From Trebonia sp963836195 (GTDB lineage: Bacteria; Actinomycetota; Actinomycetes; Streptosporangiales; Streptosporangiaceae): a stretch of DNA of 64,000 nt. Each line of letters opens with the position of its first letter. Positions within the stretch are counted from its first letter, which is position 1. Positions 1 to 7,964 of the stretch are shown here, piece by piece. Location: positions 1 to 64,000 of the forward strand of contig CAWIIX010000031.1 in NCBI GenBank assembly GCA_963836195.1. Reading direction: 5' to 3'. The notes under the pieces are model-generated. The model did no database searches, was not told the origin of the DNA, and was given only the letters and a program-made list of their open reading frames with translations. A program made the translations under genes and the position numbers.

Positions 1-1
1 G

Positions 2-1201
2 CTCGGCGCCCCCGGTGCCCCCACCGTGCTCATGTACGGTCACTACGACGTGCAGCCGACCGGAGACGAGGCCGAGTGGCTGTCCCCGCCGTTCCAGCTC
101 ACGCTCGACGGCGACATCGCCCGCGGCCGCGGCGCCTCCGACGACAAGGGCCCGGTCCTGCTGGTGGTGGAGATGCTGCGGGCGGCGATCGCGCAGCGCG
201 GCCGACTGCCGCTGAACGTGAAGTTCCTCATCGAGGGCGAAGAGGAGATCGGCAGCCCGCACCTGCCCAAGTACGTGCGCCAGCACACCACCGAGCTCGC
301 CTGCGACCTGGTGATCTCGGCCGACGGGGCGCAGTGGCGCCCGGACGAACCGTCGCTCTCGGTCGCCTCCAAGGGGCTGGTCGCGTTCACCATCGCGGTC
401 GAGGGCGCCGCCGGCGACCTGCACTCCGGCCGCTACGGCGGCACCGTCGCCAACCCCGCCCAGGTGCTGTCGACGATCCTGGCCAGCCTGCACAACCGCG
501 ACGGATCGGTCGCCGTCCCCGGCTTCTACGACGGCGTCACCCCGCCCAGCCCGCAGCGGCGAGCGGAGCTTGACGCGGTTTCGTTCGACAACGACAAATT
601 CGCGGCCGACCTCGGCGTCCCCGAGACCTACGGCGAACACGGGTACTCGACCCTGCAGCGCTTGTGGGAGCGTCCGACCCTCGAGGTCAACGGGGTAAAG
701 AGCGGCGGCCGCTACACGGTCATCCCGCACCTCGCGCAGGGGTTCGTCTCCTGCCGCCTGGTCGGCGACCAAGACCCCCACCAGGTGCTCGAAGCGGTCC
801 GGCGCCATGTCAGCCACCTGCAGACCCGGGGTGTCAAAGTCACCGTCGAGCAGGACGGGGGAGCGGTGCCCGCCTACCGTATTGACCCCGCCCACCCGGC
901 CATCGCCGCGGCCACCGAGGCGCTGCGCGCGGTCTACCCTGGCGAGCAGGTGCTGCTGGCCGTCATCGCTGGCACGCTGCCCGCCACCACCCTGTTCGAG
1001 CAGGTCATCGGGGCGAAGACGCTGTTCTTCTCGTTCTCGACGGCCGACGAGAAACTCCACGCCCCCAACGAGTTCCTCCGCCTGCGCCGCATCCACGAGG
1101 GCATGCGGGCGTGGGACGCGCTGCTGATCTCGATGGCCGACGGCCCGCACCGCCTCGAGCCGGTGACCCTGCCCCAAGAACCAGTAAAGGCCGCTTCATG
1201 A
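2..1201 (+). CDS. M20 family metallodipeptidase (5' end outside window)
   Basis: C-terminal 399 residues of a zinc dipeptidase/deacylase of the M20 (ArgE/DapE/ACY1) family; the frame is open to the left edge, so the GTG at 26 is internal. The fragment begins just before the first metal motif (GHYDVQP). The metal and catalytic motifs GRGASDDKGP, EGEEEIGSP and ADEKLHAPNEF follow, with the lid/dimerisation segment DLHSGRYGGTV between them. Its TGA overlaps the ATG of the following membrane dipeptidase (ATGA), so the two peptidases look translationally coupled, probably for uptake or scavenging of dipeptides. The substrate cannot be read from sequence. Confidence 0.93.
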   Translation, partial: LGAPGAPTVLMYGHYDVQPTGDEAEWLSPPFQLTLDGDIARGRGASDDKGPVLLVVEMLRAAIAQRGRLPLNVKFLIEGEEEIGSPHLPKYVRQHTTELACDLVISADGAQWRPDEPSLSVASKGLVAFTIAVEGAAGDLHSGRYGGTVANPAQVLSTILASLHNRDGSVAVPGFYDGVTPPSPQRRAELDAVSFDNDKFAADLGVPETYGEHGYSTLQRLWERPTLEVNGVKSGGRYTVIPHLAQGFVSCRLVGDQDPHQVLEAVRRHVSHLQTRGVKVTVEQDGGAVPAYRIDPAHPAIAAATEALRAVYPGEQVLLAVIAGTLPATTLFEQVIGAKTLFFSFSTADEKLHAPNEFLRLRRIHEGMRAWDALLISMADGPHRLEPVTLPQEPVKAAS

Positions 1202-2388
1202 CCGACGCCTACGCCTCCTTCGGCTACCTCGACCACCAGCCGGCCGCATTCGCTCGCTTCCCGCTCGCCGCCGAGTCGGGCCGAGTCCCCGCCTTCGACG
1301 GCGGCTTCGACCCCGCGACCGTCGCCCGCGCCGAAGCGCTGCTGACCGGCAGCATCACGATCAGCCTGCACGATCACCCGGTCCGGTTCCCGGCCGACAT
1401 GGCCCAGACGCCGCCCTACAACCGCACCGGCCGACAGCACACCGCGTTCGCCGGGCTGGCCGCGTCCGGCCTGACCGCCGTGTTCGACAACATGATGGAC
1501 GGCACCGCCTACGTCACCGGGAACACCCCCTGGCAGTGGGACGACGTGGTGACCGACCTGGGGATGCGGCAGGCCGACATCGCCCACCAGGACCAAGTGA
1601 TCGTGGTGCGGTCGCTCAAGGACATCGACTTCGCGCACGTAACCGGGCGGGTCGGCATCGTGTTCGGCCTCGAGGCGGCCACCCCGATCGGCAACGACCT
1701 CGACAAGCTGGACATCCTGTTCGGCCTCGGCCTCCGGCAGATCGGGATCGCCTACTCCGACTCCAACGGCCTCGGCGCCGGACTGAACGAGCCGGCCGAC
1801 TACGGGCTGACCGCGTTCGGCCGCCGGGCCGTGCGGCGGATGAACGACCTCGGCCTGGCGATCGACGTGTCGCACGCCTCCGACCGGACCGGGATCGAGA
1901 CGGCGGCGGCCTCGCGCGCGCCGGTGTTCATGACCCACGCCGGCGCCCGCGCGCTGTGGGACATCCCCCGGCTCAAGGGCGACGACGCGCTGCGCGCGGT
2001 CGCGGACTCGGGCGGCGTCATCGGCATCTCGGCCGCGCCGCACACCACCTGCTCGGCCGAGCACCCCAGGCACACGATCGCCTCGGTCATGGACCACTTC
2101 CGCTACTGCGCCGACCTGGTCGGGCTCGACCACGTCGGCTTCGGCCCCGACACGCTCTACGGCGACCATGTCGGCCTGCACCGAACCTTCGCCGGCCTGC
2201 TCGGGCAGTCGACCGCGGGCGCCCCCGACCACCCCGTCGTGGAGTATGTCGACGGCCTCGAGAACCCGAGCGAGGCGTTCCACAACATCGCCGCCTGGCT
2301 GGTCCGCGACGGGCTCACCGACGAGGAGATCATCAAGGTGCTCGGCGGCAACGCCCTCCGCGCGCTAGCCGAAATCTGGCCCGCCTAA
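1198..2388 (+). CDS. Membrane dipeptidase (peptidase family M19)
   Basis: 396-residue M19 (renal dipeptidase-like) zinc hydrolase that would cleave dipeptides. Metal-site signatures are present: LHDHP at residues 57-61, the bridging glutamate in FGLEAA, IDVSHASD, and the second histidine in PVFMTHAGAR, followed by GLDHVGFGPD. No signal peptide is visible, so it is probably cytoplasmic despite the family name. The start at 1198 overlaps the stop of the M20 gene by 4 nt; an in-frame upstream start at 1111 lies inside that gene and is unlikely. Coupling to an M20 dipeptidase supports a peptide-catabolism operon. Confidence 0.93.
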   Translation: MTDAYASFGYLDHQPAAFARFPLAAESGRVPAFDGGFDPATVARAEALLTGSITISLHDHPVRFPADMAQTPPYNRTGRQHTAFAGLAASGLTAVFDNMMDGTAYVTGNTPWQWDDVVTDLGMRQADIAHQDQVIVVRSLKDIDFAHVTGRVGIVFGLEAATPIGNDLDKLDILFGLGLRQIGIAYSDSNGLGAGLNEPADYGLTAFGRRAVRRMNDLGLAIDVSHASDRTGIETAAASRAPVFMTHAGARALWDIPRLKGDDALRAVADSGGVIGISAAPHTTCSAEHPRHTIASVMDHFRYCADLVGLDHVGFGPDTLYGDHVGLHRTFAGLLGQSTAGAPDHPVVEYVDGLENPSEAFHNIAAWLVRDGLTDEEIIKVLGGNALRALAEIWPA

Positions 2389-2423
2389 CCAAGTCGCAGG
2401 CCGAGGCTGGCCGACCCCGCCTG

Positions 2424-2447
2424 TGCATGGTACCTTGTAATGCATGG
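2424..2447. promoter_or_regulatory. Candidate PadR operator (direct repeat)
   Basis: TGCATGG occurs at 2424-2430 and again at 2441-2447, 17 bp apart, with a GGTACC palindrome between them. The second copy overlaps the PadR start codon. PadR proteins commonly repress their own promoter, so this is a plausible autoregulatory site; the assignment is inference. Confidence 0.35.
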
Positions 2448-2821
2448 AACCTGGCCGAGTACGTAACCCGGTGAGTCAGCTGCGCAAGGGCACGCTGGAG
2501 TACTGCGTCCTGGCGCTGCTGCGGGACGGCCAGCGGTACGGGTTCGAGCTGGTCCGGACGCTTTCCGAGACGGACGGGTTGCTGGTCAGCGAGGGCACCA
2601 TCTACCCGCTGCTGAGCCGCCTGCGCCGCGACGAGCTGGTGAGCACGTCCTGGCAGGAATCCGAGGCGGGGCCGCCGCGACGGTACTACCAGCTCACCGA
2701 CGCCGGGAAGCGCGCGCTGGCCGATTTCAGCGAAGAGTGGGCCCGGTTCCGGGACGCCGTCGACGCGCTCGTGACACCACAAAGGCACAAAGGAGAGCAG
2801 GGCGATGAAAGTGCATACTGA
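2444..2821 (+). CDS. PadR family transcriptional regulator
   Basis: 125-residue winged-helix regulator. Residues ~14-95 fit the PadR N-terminal domain (RKGTLEYCVLALL, YGFELV, SEGTIYPLLSRL, PRRYYQLT), ending in a short helix for dimerisation. A GTG at 2471 is an alternative start. The 3' end overlaps the next gene by 17 nt; PadR genes followed by a HAAS/DUF1700-type membrane protein are a common two-gene unit in Gram-positives. The regulated signal is unknown. Confidence 0.93.
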   Translation: MEPGRVRNPVSQLRKGTLEYCVLALLRDGQRYGFELVRTLSETDGLLVSEGTIYPLLSRLRRDELVSTSWQESEAGPPRRYYQLTDAGKRALADFSEEWARFRDAVDALVTPQRHKGEQGDESAY

Positions 2822-3296
2822 CCCCCTGGTCGATGACTACCTGCACCGTTTGGACGCGGCCGCGTCGATGCTGCCGGCGGACCAGCGAGACGAGCTTGTC
2901 TCCGAGATCAGGGACCATCTGCAGGAGGCGCTGCGGCAGACCCCGGCGGGCGACCAGGCGGCCGTGCGTAATGCGCTGGAACGTCTCGGGTCGCCGGAAG
3001 AGATCGCCGCCGCTGCCGCCGACCCGGCCCCCGGCCACCGGCCAGCCGGCACCGCCAGCCAGATCAACGTCCTCGCCATCGCGTCGGTCCTGGCCGCGGT
3101 GCTGTGGCTCGCCGGGCTCGGGGCCGTGCTCGCGCTGGTCTTCGGATACCGGGCGCGCAGGCAGATCAAGGACTCAGCGGGCAGCCAGACCGGCTCGGGC
3201 CTGGCCACCGCCGGCATCATCCTCGGCTGGATCGGGATCGCGATCGCGGTGACGGTCGTCATCCTGATCGCGCTCCACCCCAACAAACCTCATTAA
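2805..3296 (+). CDS. HAAS-domain / DUF4190-type small membrane protein
   Basis: 163 residues. The N-terminal ~75 residues are an acidic helical HAAS/DUF1700-like domain (VDDYLHRLDAA, DELVSEIRDHL, ALERLGSPEEIAAA). Two membrane segments follow at about 85-110 and 133-158, joined by YRARRQIKDS, as in DUF4190 proteins. It overlaps the PadR gene, so the two are very likely co-expressed. HAAS domains are thought to couple with PadR-like regulators; function is otherwise unknown. Confidence 0.85.
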   Translation: MKVHTDPLVDDYLHRLDAAASMLPADQRDELVSEIRDHLQEALRQTPAGDQAAVRNALERLGSPEEIAAAAADPAPGHRPAGTASQINVLAIASVLAAVLWLAGLGAVLALVFGYRARRQIKDSAGSQTGSGLATAGIILGWIGIAIAVTVVILIALHPNKPH

Positions 3297-3320
3297 GCCG
3301 AGGCGCTGCCGGTGCCGCGC

Positions 3321-4457
3321 CTAATCCCCGAACTCCGCCCGGACCGCCTCCGTGTGCTCGCCGAACGCGGGCACCGGCCCCATCACCGCCTCCTGCCCGG
3401 CCGCCTGCACCGTCGGCAGCAAGGCGTCGACGTCTCCGCCAGGCGTCCCGACCGGAACCCACCGCCCGCGCGCCCGCAGCTCCGGATGCGAGGTCAGCTC
3501 GCCCGGCGCCCGCAGCCGGGCGCAGGCGATCCCGGCCGCCTCAAGCGCCGCGATGACCTCATCGGCCGTCTGCTTCGCGAACACGTCCTCGATGATCGCG
3601 GTCAGCTCGTCGTTCCGGGCCGCCCGGTCCGGGTTGCTCGCGAACCGGGGATCGGACGCCAGCTCAGCCTGATCCAGTACCGAGCGGCAGAACACGAGCC
3701 ACTCCCGCTCGTTCTGGATCCCGAAGAACACCGCGCCGTCGCGAGTCTCAAACGGCCCGTACGGTGAGATGGAAGGATGCCTGGCCCCGGTCCGAGGCAG
3801 CGGCTGCCCGCCGTAGGCCGAGAAGTAAACCGGCTGGGTCATCCACTCGGCGAGCGCATCGATCATCGCCACGTGCAGGGTCGCGCCCTCCCCGGTGCGC
3901 TCCCGGTCGTACAGGGCGGTCAGGATGCCGGTGTAGGCGTACATCCCGGCCGCGATGTCGGCGATCGATATCCCCGGCCGGGCCGGGCTGTCCGGGGTCC
4001 CGGTCGCCATCACCAGGCCGGCCTCGCACTGCACGAGCAGGTCGTAGGCCTTCTTGTCGCGATAGGGCCCGTCCGGGCCGTAGCCCGAGATCGAGCAGCA
4101 GATCAGCCCCGGCCGCTCCGCCCGCAGCGCAGCCGGGCCGAGCCCGAGCCGGTCGGCCGCACCCGGCGCCAGGTTCTGCACGAACACGTCGGCCGCGTCA
4201 AGCAGCCGCCCGAGCAGCGCCCGGTCGCGGGCGTCCTTGATGTCGAGCTCGACGCTCTCCTTGCCCCGGTTGAGCCAGATGAAGTGGCTCGACTGGCCGA
4301 GCGTGGTCCGGTCGTACGAACGGGCGAAGTCACCGCCGCCCGGCCGCTCGATCTTGATCACCCGCGCGCCGAGGTCGGCCAGCTGCCGGGTGGCGAACGG
4401 CGCCGCCACCGCCTGCTCAAGCGAGACGACCGTGAGGCCGTCGAGGGGGTGGCGCAC
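3321..4457 (-). CDS. CaiB/BaiF family CoA-transferase (type III)
   Basis: 378-residue family III CoA-transferase (formyl-CoA/carnitine-CoA transferase type), which moves CoA between carboxylic acids. Seen: the N-terminal Rossmann-like start LDGLTVVSLEQAVAAPFATR, FIWLNRGKESVELD, and KKAYDLLVQ, which carries the expected catalytic aspartate. The start is GTG 4457-4455, overlapping the TAG of the upstream enoyl-CoA hydratase by one base (TAGTG). A continuous frame runs upstream only because the hydratase gene carries a frameshift, so the apparent hydratase-transferase fusion is not real. Likely part of aromatic or acyl-CoA catabolism with the paa genes. Confidence 0.9.
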   Translation of the reverse strand: MRHPLDGLTVVSLEQAVAAPFATRQLADLGARVIKIERPGGGDFARSYDRTTLGQSSHFIWLNRGKESVELDIKDARDRALLGRLLDAADVFVQNLAPGAADRLGLGPAALRAERPGLICCSISGYGPDGPYRDKKAYDLLVQCEAGLVMATGTPDSPARPGISIADIAAGMYAYTGILTALYDRERTGEGATLHVAMIDALAEWMTQPVYFSAYGGQPLPRTGARHPSISPYGPFETRDGAVFFGIQNEREWLVFCRSVLDQAELASDPRFASNPDRAARNDELTAIIEDVFAKQTADEVIAALEAAGIACARLRAPGELTSHPELRARGRWVPVGTPGGDVDALLPTVQAAGQEAVMGPVPAFGEHTEAVRAEFGD

Positions 4458-5231
4458 TACGAGCCCACGAAGGCCGGCCGCTGCTTGGCCAGGAACGCCC
4501 GCACCGCGTTGCCATGATCGGTGGTCGTGCCCAGCCGCTGCTGCGCCGCGCACTCGGCCGCGAGCGAGTCGGTGAGCGGACGCGACCCGCCGTCGGCCAG
4601 CAGCTTCTTGGTCTCGGCGTAGGCGGCGGTCGGCCCGGCCGCCAGCTCGGCCGCCAGCGCTCCGGCCCGCGACCCCGACCTCGGTCGCGGGGACCAGGTC
4701 GAACGGCAGCCCCCAGGTGACCGCCTGCTCGGCCGTGAACGTGGTCGGGCGCAGCAGCAGCGCCCGCGCCCGCGCCATCCCGACGGCGGCCGGCAGCGTC
4801 ACCGACAGTCCCGAGTCGCAGGTCAGCCCGATGCCGGTGAACGCGGTACCGAGCGTCGCACCCTCGGCGACGACGGCGAAGTCGCACGCGAGCACGAACC
4901 CGAGCCCGGCCCCGACGCAGGTCCCGTTGACGCCCGCCACGACCGGCTTGGGCATGGTCGTGAGGGTGGTGACGATGGGGTTGTAGTGCTCCTGCACCGT
5001 GTCGAGGGCGGAGGAAGCGTCCTTCTCGAGCGCGACTGCGTGCTCGGCCAGGTCCTGGCCGACGCAGAACGCCCGCCCGTTCCCGGTCAGCACCACGGCG
5101 CGCACGCCGTCGTCGGCGGCCACCTCCTGCAAAGACGCGAGCAGGCTCTCCTTCACGGCCAGGCTCAACGCCGGCCCGGGCAGAATGACGGTGGCGACAG
5201 CCCCGTCCCGTGCGACGGTCACGTTGGTCAT
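4457..5231 (-). pseudogene. Enoyl-CoA hydratase/isomerase, PaaG-like, frameshifted
   Basis: Crotonase-fold protein of ~257 residues if repaired. Start ATG at 5231; residues 1-185 read well (GRAFCVGQDLAEHA, NGTCVGAGLGFVLACDFAV, and CDSGLSVTLPAAVG, a PaaG-like aspartate region). After ATEVGVAGR, near 4661-4680, homology moves to another frame, reading ALAAELAAGPTAAYAETKKL and ending FLAKQRPAFVGS at 4457. The 775-nt span is one base too long for an open frame. This is either a real one-base insertion or a sequencing error. It would act on ring-derived acyl-CoA in phenylacetate breakdown and is coupled to the CoA-transferase. Confidence 0.82.
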
Positions 5232-5243
5232 CCCCCTATTATC

Positions 5244-5255
5244 GACCGAGCGGTC
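5244..5255. promoter_or_regulatory. Candidate TetR operator between paaG-like and paaI
   Basis: Palindrome GACCG-AG-CGGTC lies in the 49-bp space between the divergent enoyl-CoA hydratase and paaI genes. TetR regulators of acyl-CoA pathways typically bind such GACCG/CGGTC sites. The TetR gene 1.6 kb away is the obvious candidate; this is inference. Confidence 0.5.
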
Positions 5256-5280
5256 AGGAAATATCTAGCGTGGGAGAACC

Positions 5281-5694
5281 ATGTCACACCCGGTCGCAGA
5301 GCCCGGTCCGGTCGAGTCGATGATGGCGTCCGACGCCGCCTCCCGCGCGCTCGGCATCACGCTGCTCGACTACGGCGACGGATGGGCCCGCGCGACCATG
5401 ACGGTCCGAGACGACATGGTCAACGGCCACGGCATCTGCCACGGCGGGATGATCTTCTCGCTGGCCGACACGACCTTCGCCTGCGCCTGCAACAGCTGGG
5501 GACCGGTCACGGTGGCGGCGGGCGCCGACATCGTCTTCATCGCCCCGGCCCGGACGGGCGACGTCCTGATCGCCGAATGCCGGGTCCGCGCCCGCTACGG
5601 CCGCAGCGGCGTCTACGACGCCGCCGTCACCCGCGACGGCGAGCTCATCGCCGAGTTCCGCGGCCGCAGCCACCAGCTCCGCAGCCACCAGTAG
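5281..5694 (+). CDS. paaI: Hydroxyphenylacetyl-CoA thioesterase PaaI
   Basis: 137-residue hotdog-fold thioesterase. The PaaI signature NGHGICHGGMIFSLADTTFA spans residues 48-67, including the HGG turn and LAD aspartate used for catalysis. In the pathway it releases stalled ring-CoA intermediates as free acids, a housekeeping role for the PaaABCE epoxidase. It is divergent from the hydratase/CoA-transferase pair and upstream of the paaA-K operon; a 51-nt repeat follows its stop codon. Confidence 0.93.
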   Translation: MSHPVAEPGPVESMMASDAASRALGITLLDYGDGWARATMTVRDDMVNGHGICHGGMIFSLADTTFACACNSWGPVTVAAGADIVFIAPARTGDVLIAECRVRARYGRSGVYDAAVTRDGELIAEFRGRSHQLRSHQ

Positions 5695-5702
5695 GGCGCA
5701 TG

Positions 5703-5753
5703 AAGATCAAACCCGCCAAAATCAGTCGTCCCAACGGTCGCGGCTGACTGTGG
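5703..5753. repeat. Dispersed 51-nt intergenic repeat, copy A
   Basis: Begins 9 nt after the paaI stop. Matches copy B (7897-7947, end of paaA) at 41 of 51 positions without gaps; the first 15 nt, AAGATCAAACCCGCC, are identical. Related shorter copies share AAGATC followed by CGAACGG. No coding role is seen here. Confidence 0.6.
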
Positions 5754-5868
5754 CAGGCGCGGGCTCGGCCCATGAAGGGCGGTCTCCCTGAGTACATCAT
5801 CCCGAATTGGATGGAGAATGGCGCTATCAACATTATCCGAGTTAGCGGTGTGAACCCGGAGTTTTAGT

Positions 5869-6237
5869 ATGGAACAAGAACGGCCACTGTACCTTAGTTC
5901 GCTCGAAAGTATTCGTTTCGAGCCTGTGCGTGAATGCCAGATAGTCGGCTTCCTGACCTTTGACAGCGGCAAGGTAGCCGCAGTTGCAAGCGTTCAGCCA
6001 GGCGTTATAGGCCAAGAGTTCGGTATCGGAGAAGACATCAATACTGTCTATCTGACAACCAGGTTTGAAGGCGCTTCCATCGATCGGATCGACGAATTTC
6101 CTTGTTTCGTTTTTATCGCCATTCCGAGTGGTGGAAAGAGAACGCTTTCAAGCCCAATTCGCAAGGATGATCTACAAGTAATTGGGTGGGGTGAGTTGTA
6201 TGGTTCAGCCGAAGACGCGAGAAACCATAAATTTTAG
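5869..6237 (+). CDS. Orphan hypothetical protein, low GC
   Basis: 122 residues, no family recognised. Composition is far less GC-rich than its neighbours, from about 5770 to 6245, with A/T-ending codons (TTT, ATA, AGT). The protein looks like a compact alpha/beta domain with no membrane segment or signal peptide (ECQIVGFLTFDSGKVAAVAS, IDRIDEFPCFVFIAIP). No clear ribosome site precedes the ATG. It sits between paaI and the TetR gene and breaks an otherwise uniform catabolic cluster, suggesting recent insertion. An immunity-type or contact-dependent role is possible but not supported. Confidence 0.6.
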   Translation: MEQERPLYLSSLESIRFEPVRECQIVGFLTFDSGKVAAVASVQPGVIGQEFGIGEDINTVYLTTRFEGASIDRIDEFPCFVFIAIPSGGKRTLSSPIRKDDLQVIGWGELYGSAEDARNHKF

Positions 6238-6251
6238 CGGAGCGCCGCACG

Positions 6252-6878
6252 TCATTTACGGACCCGCAGCCCGTCGAACGCGATCGCGCACACCCCGTCC
6301 GCCAGCGCCTCCGGCGACGTCGACGACCCGGGCCGGTACCACTCGACGATCGAGTTCACCGTCCCGAACAGCAGCCGCGCGGCCAGCTTGGGGTCAATAT
6401 CCGCCCGGATGTCGCCGGCCGCCTCTGCCTCCTCGACCAGGCTCGCGACCAGCGCGTCGAACGCCCGGCGGCGGTCAAGCGCCGCCCGCTCGACGTCGGT
6501 GTTACCGCGCACCCGCAGCAGCAGGGTGACGTAAGGCAACCGCTCCGCCAGCACCAGAACCGCGTCCCGCACCAGCGTCTCCAGCCGCTCGATGGCGGGC
6601 GCGTCCAGCCCCCGGGCCCGCTCCCCGGCCTCCCAGAGCCCGTCGAGCGCCCGGTCGAGCGCCATCCGGAGCAGCTCCTCCTTGCCCGACACGTGGTGGT
6701 AGATCCCTGATTTGGCGATGCCGAGCCGCCTCGACAGGTCCTCCATGCTCGCCCCGTCGTAGCCGCGCTCGTTGAAGACCTCGACCGCGACCTGCAGCAC
6801 CGCCTCCAGGTCGTACCCGGGACGCCCGCGGCGCCGCGGCACCCGCTCGGCCGCGGCCACGGTCGCCTGCTCGGTCAC
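6252..6878 (-). CDS. TetR family repressor, likely regulator of the paa genes
   Basis: 208 residues from GTG 6878, chosen because GGGAG lies 5 nt upstream; an ATG at 6890 is possible. The N-terminal HTH (AVEVFNERGYDGASMEDLS, IAKSGIYHHVSGKEEL, residues ~25-70) is followed by a ligand-binding helical domain typical of TetR regulators of acyl-CoA degradation. It is divergent from paaA, with a 22-bp imperfect palindrome between them. A phenylacetyl-CoA-sensing repressor (PaaR-like) is the natural reading, but the ligand is inferred from context only. Confidence 0.88.
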   Translation of the reverse strand: MTEQATVAAAERVPRRRGRPGYDLEAVLQVAVEVFNERGYDGASMEDLSRRLGIAKSGIYHHVSGKEELLRMALDRALDGLWEAGERARGLDAPAIERLETLVRDAVLVLAERLPYVTLLLRVRGNTDVERAALDRRRAFDALVASLVEEAEAAGDIRADIDPKLAARLLFGTVNSIVEWYRPGSSTSPEALADGVCAIAFDGLRVRK

Positions 6879-6924
6879 GTTTGCTCCCATCCCCGGCTGG
6901 TCAGCCGCTCCTCCATAGAGTAAA

Positions 6925-6946
6925 TTACTGAATGATCGGTATGTAA
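6925..6946. promoter_or_regulatory. Candidate TetR operator upstream of paaA
   Basis: Imperfect 22-bp palindrome with arms TTACTGAATGA and TCGGTATGTAA, placed between the divergent TetR gene and paaA, in an AT-richer patch that probably holds both promoters. Fourteen of 22 positions are symmetric. It shares the CGGT half with the site at 5244-5255. Confidence 0.5.
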
Positions 6947-6974
6947 AGAAGTCAGCCCCAGAAGGGCGGAGCCA

Positions 6975-7964
6975 ATGACCACCGAGCAGGACCTCGAGGC
7001 CCACTTCGAGGACACCATCGCCCGCGACCGAAGGATCGAGCCGCGCGACTGGATGCCGCCCAAGTACCGGTCGAACATGGTCAGGCAGATCGCGCAGCAC
7101 GCGCACTCGGAGATCATCGGCATGCAGCCCGAGGGCAACTGGATCACCCGCGCCCCGTCGCTGCGCCGCAAGGCGATCCTCCTCGCGAAGGTTCAGGACG
7201 AGGCTGGGCACGGGATGTACCTGTACAGCGCGGCCGAGACGCTCGGCGCCGACCGGGCCGACCTGACCCGGCAGCTGATCGAGAGCCGCCAGAAGTACTC
7301 CTCGATCTTCAACTACCCGGCCCTGTCGTACGCCGACGTGGGCGTCATCGGCTGGCTGGTGGACGGGGCCGCGATCTGCAACCAGGTGCCGCTCTGCCGC
7401 TCCTCCTACGGCCCCTACGCGCGGGCGATGATCCGCATCTGCAAGGAGGAGTCGTTCCACCAGCGGCAGGGCTACGAGCTGCTGATGACGATGATGCGCG
7501 GCACCCAGGGCCAGCGCGACATGGTCCAGGACGCGGTCGACCGCACCTGGTGGCCGTCGCTGATGATGTTCGGACCGCCCGACGCGGACTCGCCCAACAC
7601 CGCCCAGTCGATGCGCTGGGGCGTCAAGCGGCACACCAACGACGAGCTCCGCCAGCGCTTCGTCGACATGACGGTCCCGCAGGCCGAGCGGCTCGGCGTC
7701 ACCCTGCCCGATCCCGACCTCCGCTGGAACGAAGACCGCGGCCACTACGACTTCGGCCCGGTCGACTGGGACGAGCTCAAGGCCGTCATCGCGGGCAACG
7801 GCCCCTGCAACGCCCAGCGCCTCGCCCGCCGCCGGGCCGCCCACGACGAGGGTGCCTGGGTCCGCGAGGCCGCGCTCGCCCACGCCGCCAAGCAGCAAGA
7901 TCAAACCCGCCCAACCCTTTCGTCCGAACGGCCGCAGGTGACTGCGGGAGCGCCCCATGTCTGA
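6975..7964 (+). CDS. paaA: Phenylacetyl-CoA 1,2-epoxidase subunit PaaA
   Basis: 329-residue catalytic di-iron subunit of the ring-epoxidising PaaABCE monooxygenase. The carboxylate-bridged di-iron motifs are visible: QDEAGHGMYLYSA and ICKEESFHQRQGYELL. About 310 residues match the usual protein; the last ~20 (from QDQTRP) are encoded by a dispersed 51-nt repeat and are probably not functional. It overlaps paaB by 8 nt and begins the coupled paaABCDEK run. Confidence 0.96.
   Translation: MTTEQDLEAHFEDTIARDRRIEPRDWMPPKYRSNMVRQIAQHAHSEIIGMQPEGNWITRAPSLRRKAILLAKVQDEAGHGMYLYSAAETLGADRADLTRQLIESRQKYSSIFNYPALSYADVGVIGWLVDGAAICNQVPLCRSSYGPYARAMIRICKEESFHQRQGYELLMTMMRGTQGQRDMVQDAVDRTWWPSLMMFGPPDADSPNTAQSMRWGVKRHTNDELRQRFVDMTVPQAERLGVTLPDPDLRWNEDRGHYDFGPVDWDELKAVIAGNGPCNAQRLARRRAAHDEGAWVREAALAHAAKQQDQTRPTLSSERPQVTAGAPHV
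7897..7947. repeat. Dispersed 51-nt repeat, copy B, inside the paaA 3' end
   Basis: Same element as 5703-5753 (41 of 51 identical). It lies within the last codons of paaA and just before the paaB start at 7957, so it supplies the PaaA C-terminal tail. A repeat absorbed into coding sequence at a gene junction is unusual. Confidence 0.6.

Noticed and set aside
934..2283. 449-codon minus-strand frame opposite the dipeptidases
   Set aside because: Product is Val/Gly/Arg-rich shadow sequence opposite a clear M19 gene, typical of high-GC third-position bias.
6891..7958. Upstream extension of the TetR frame opposite paaA
   Set aside because: Continues through paaA in antisense without domains; a ribosome-site-supported start exists at 6878.
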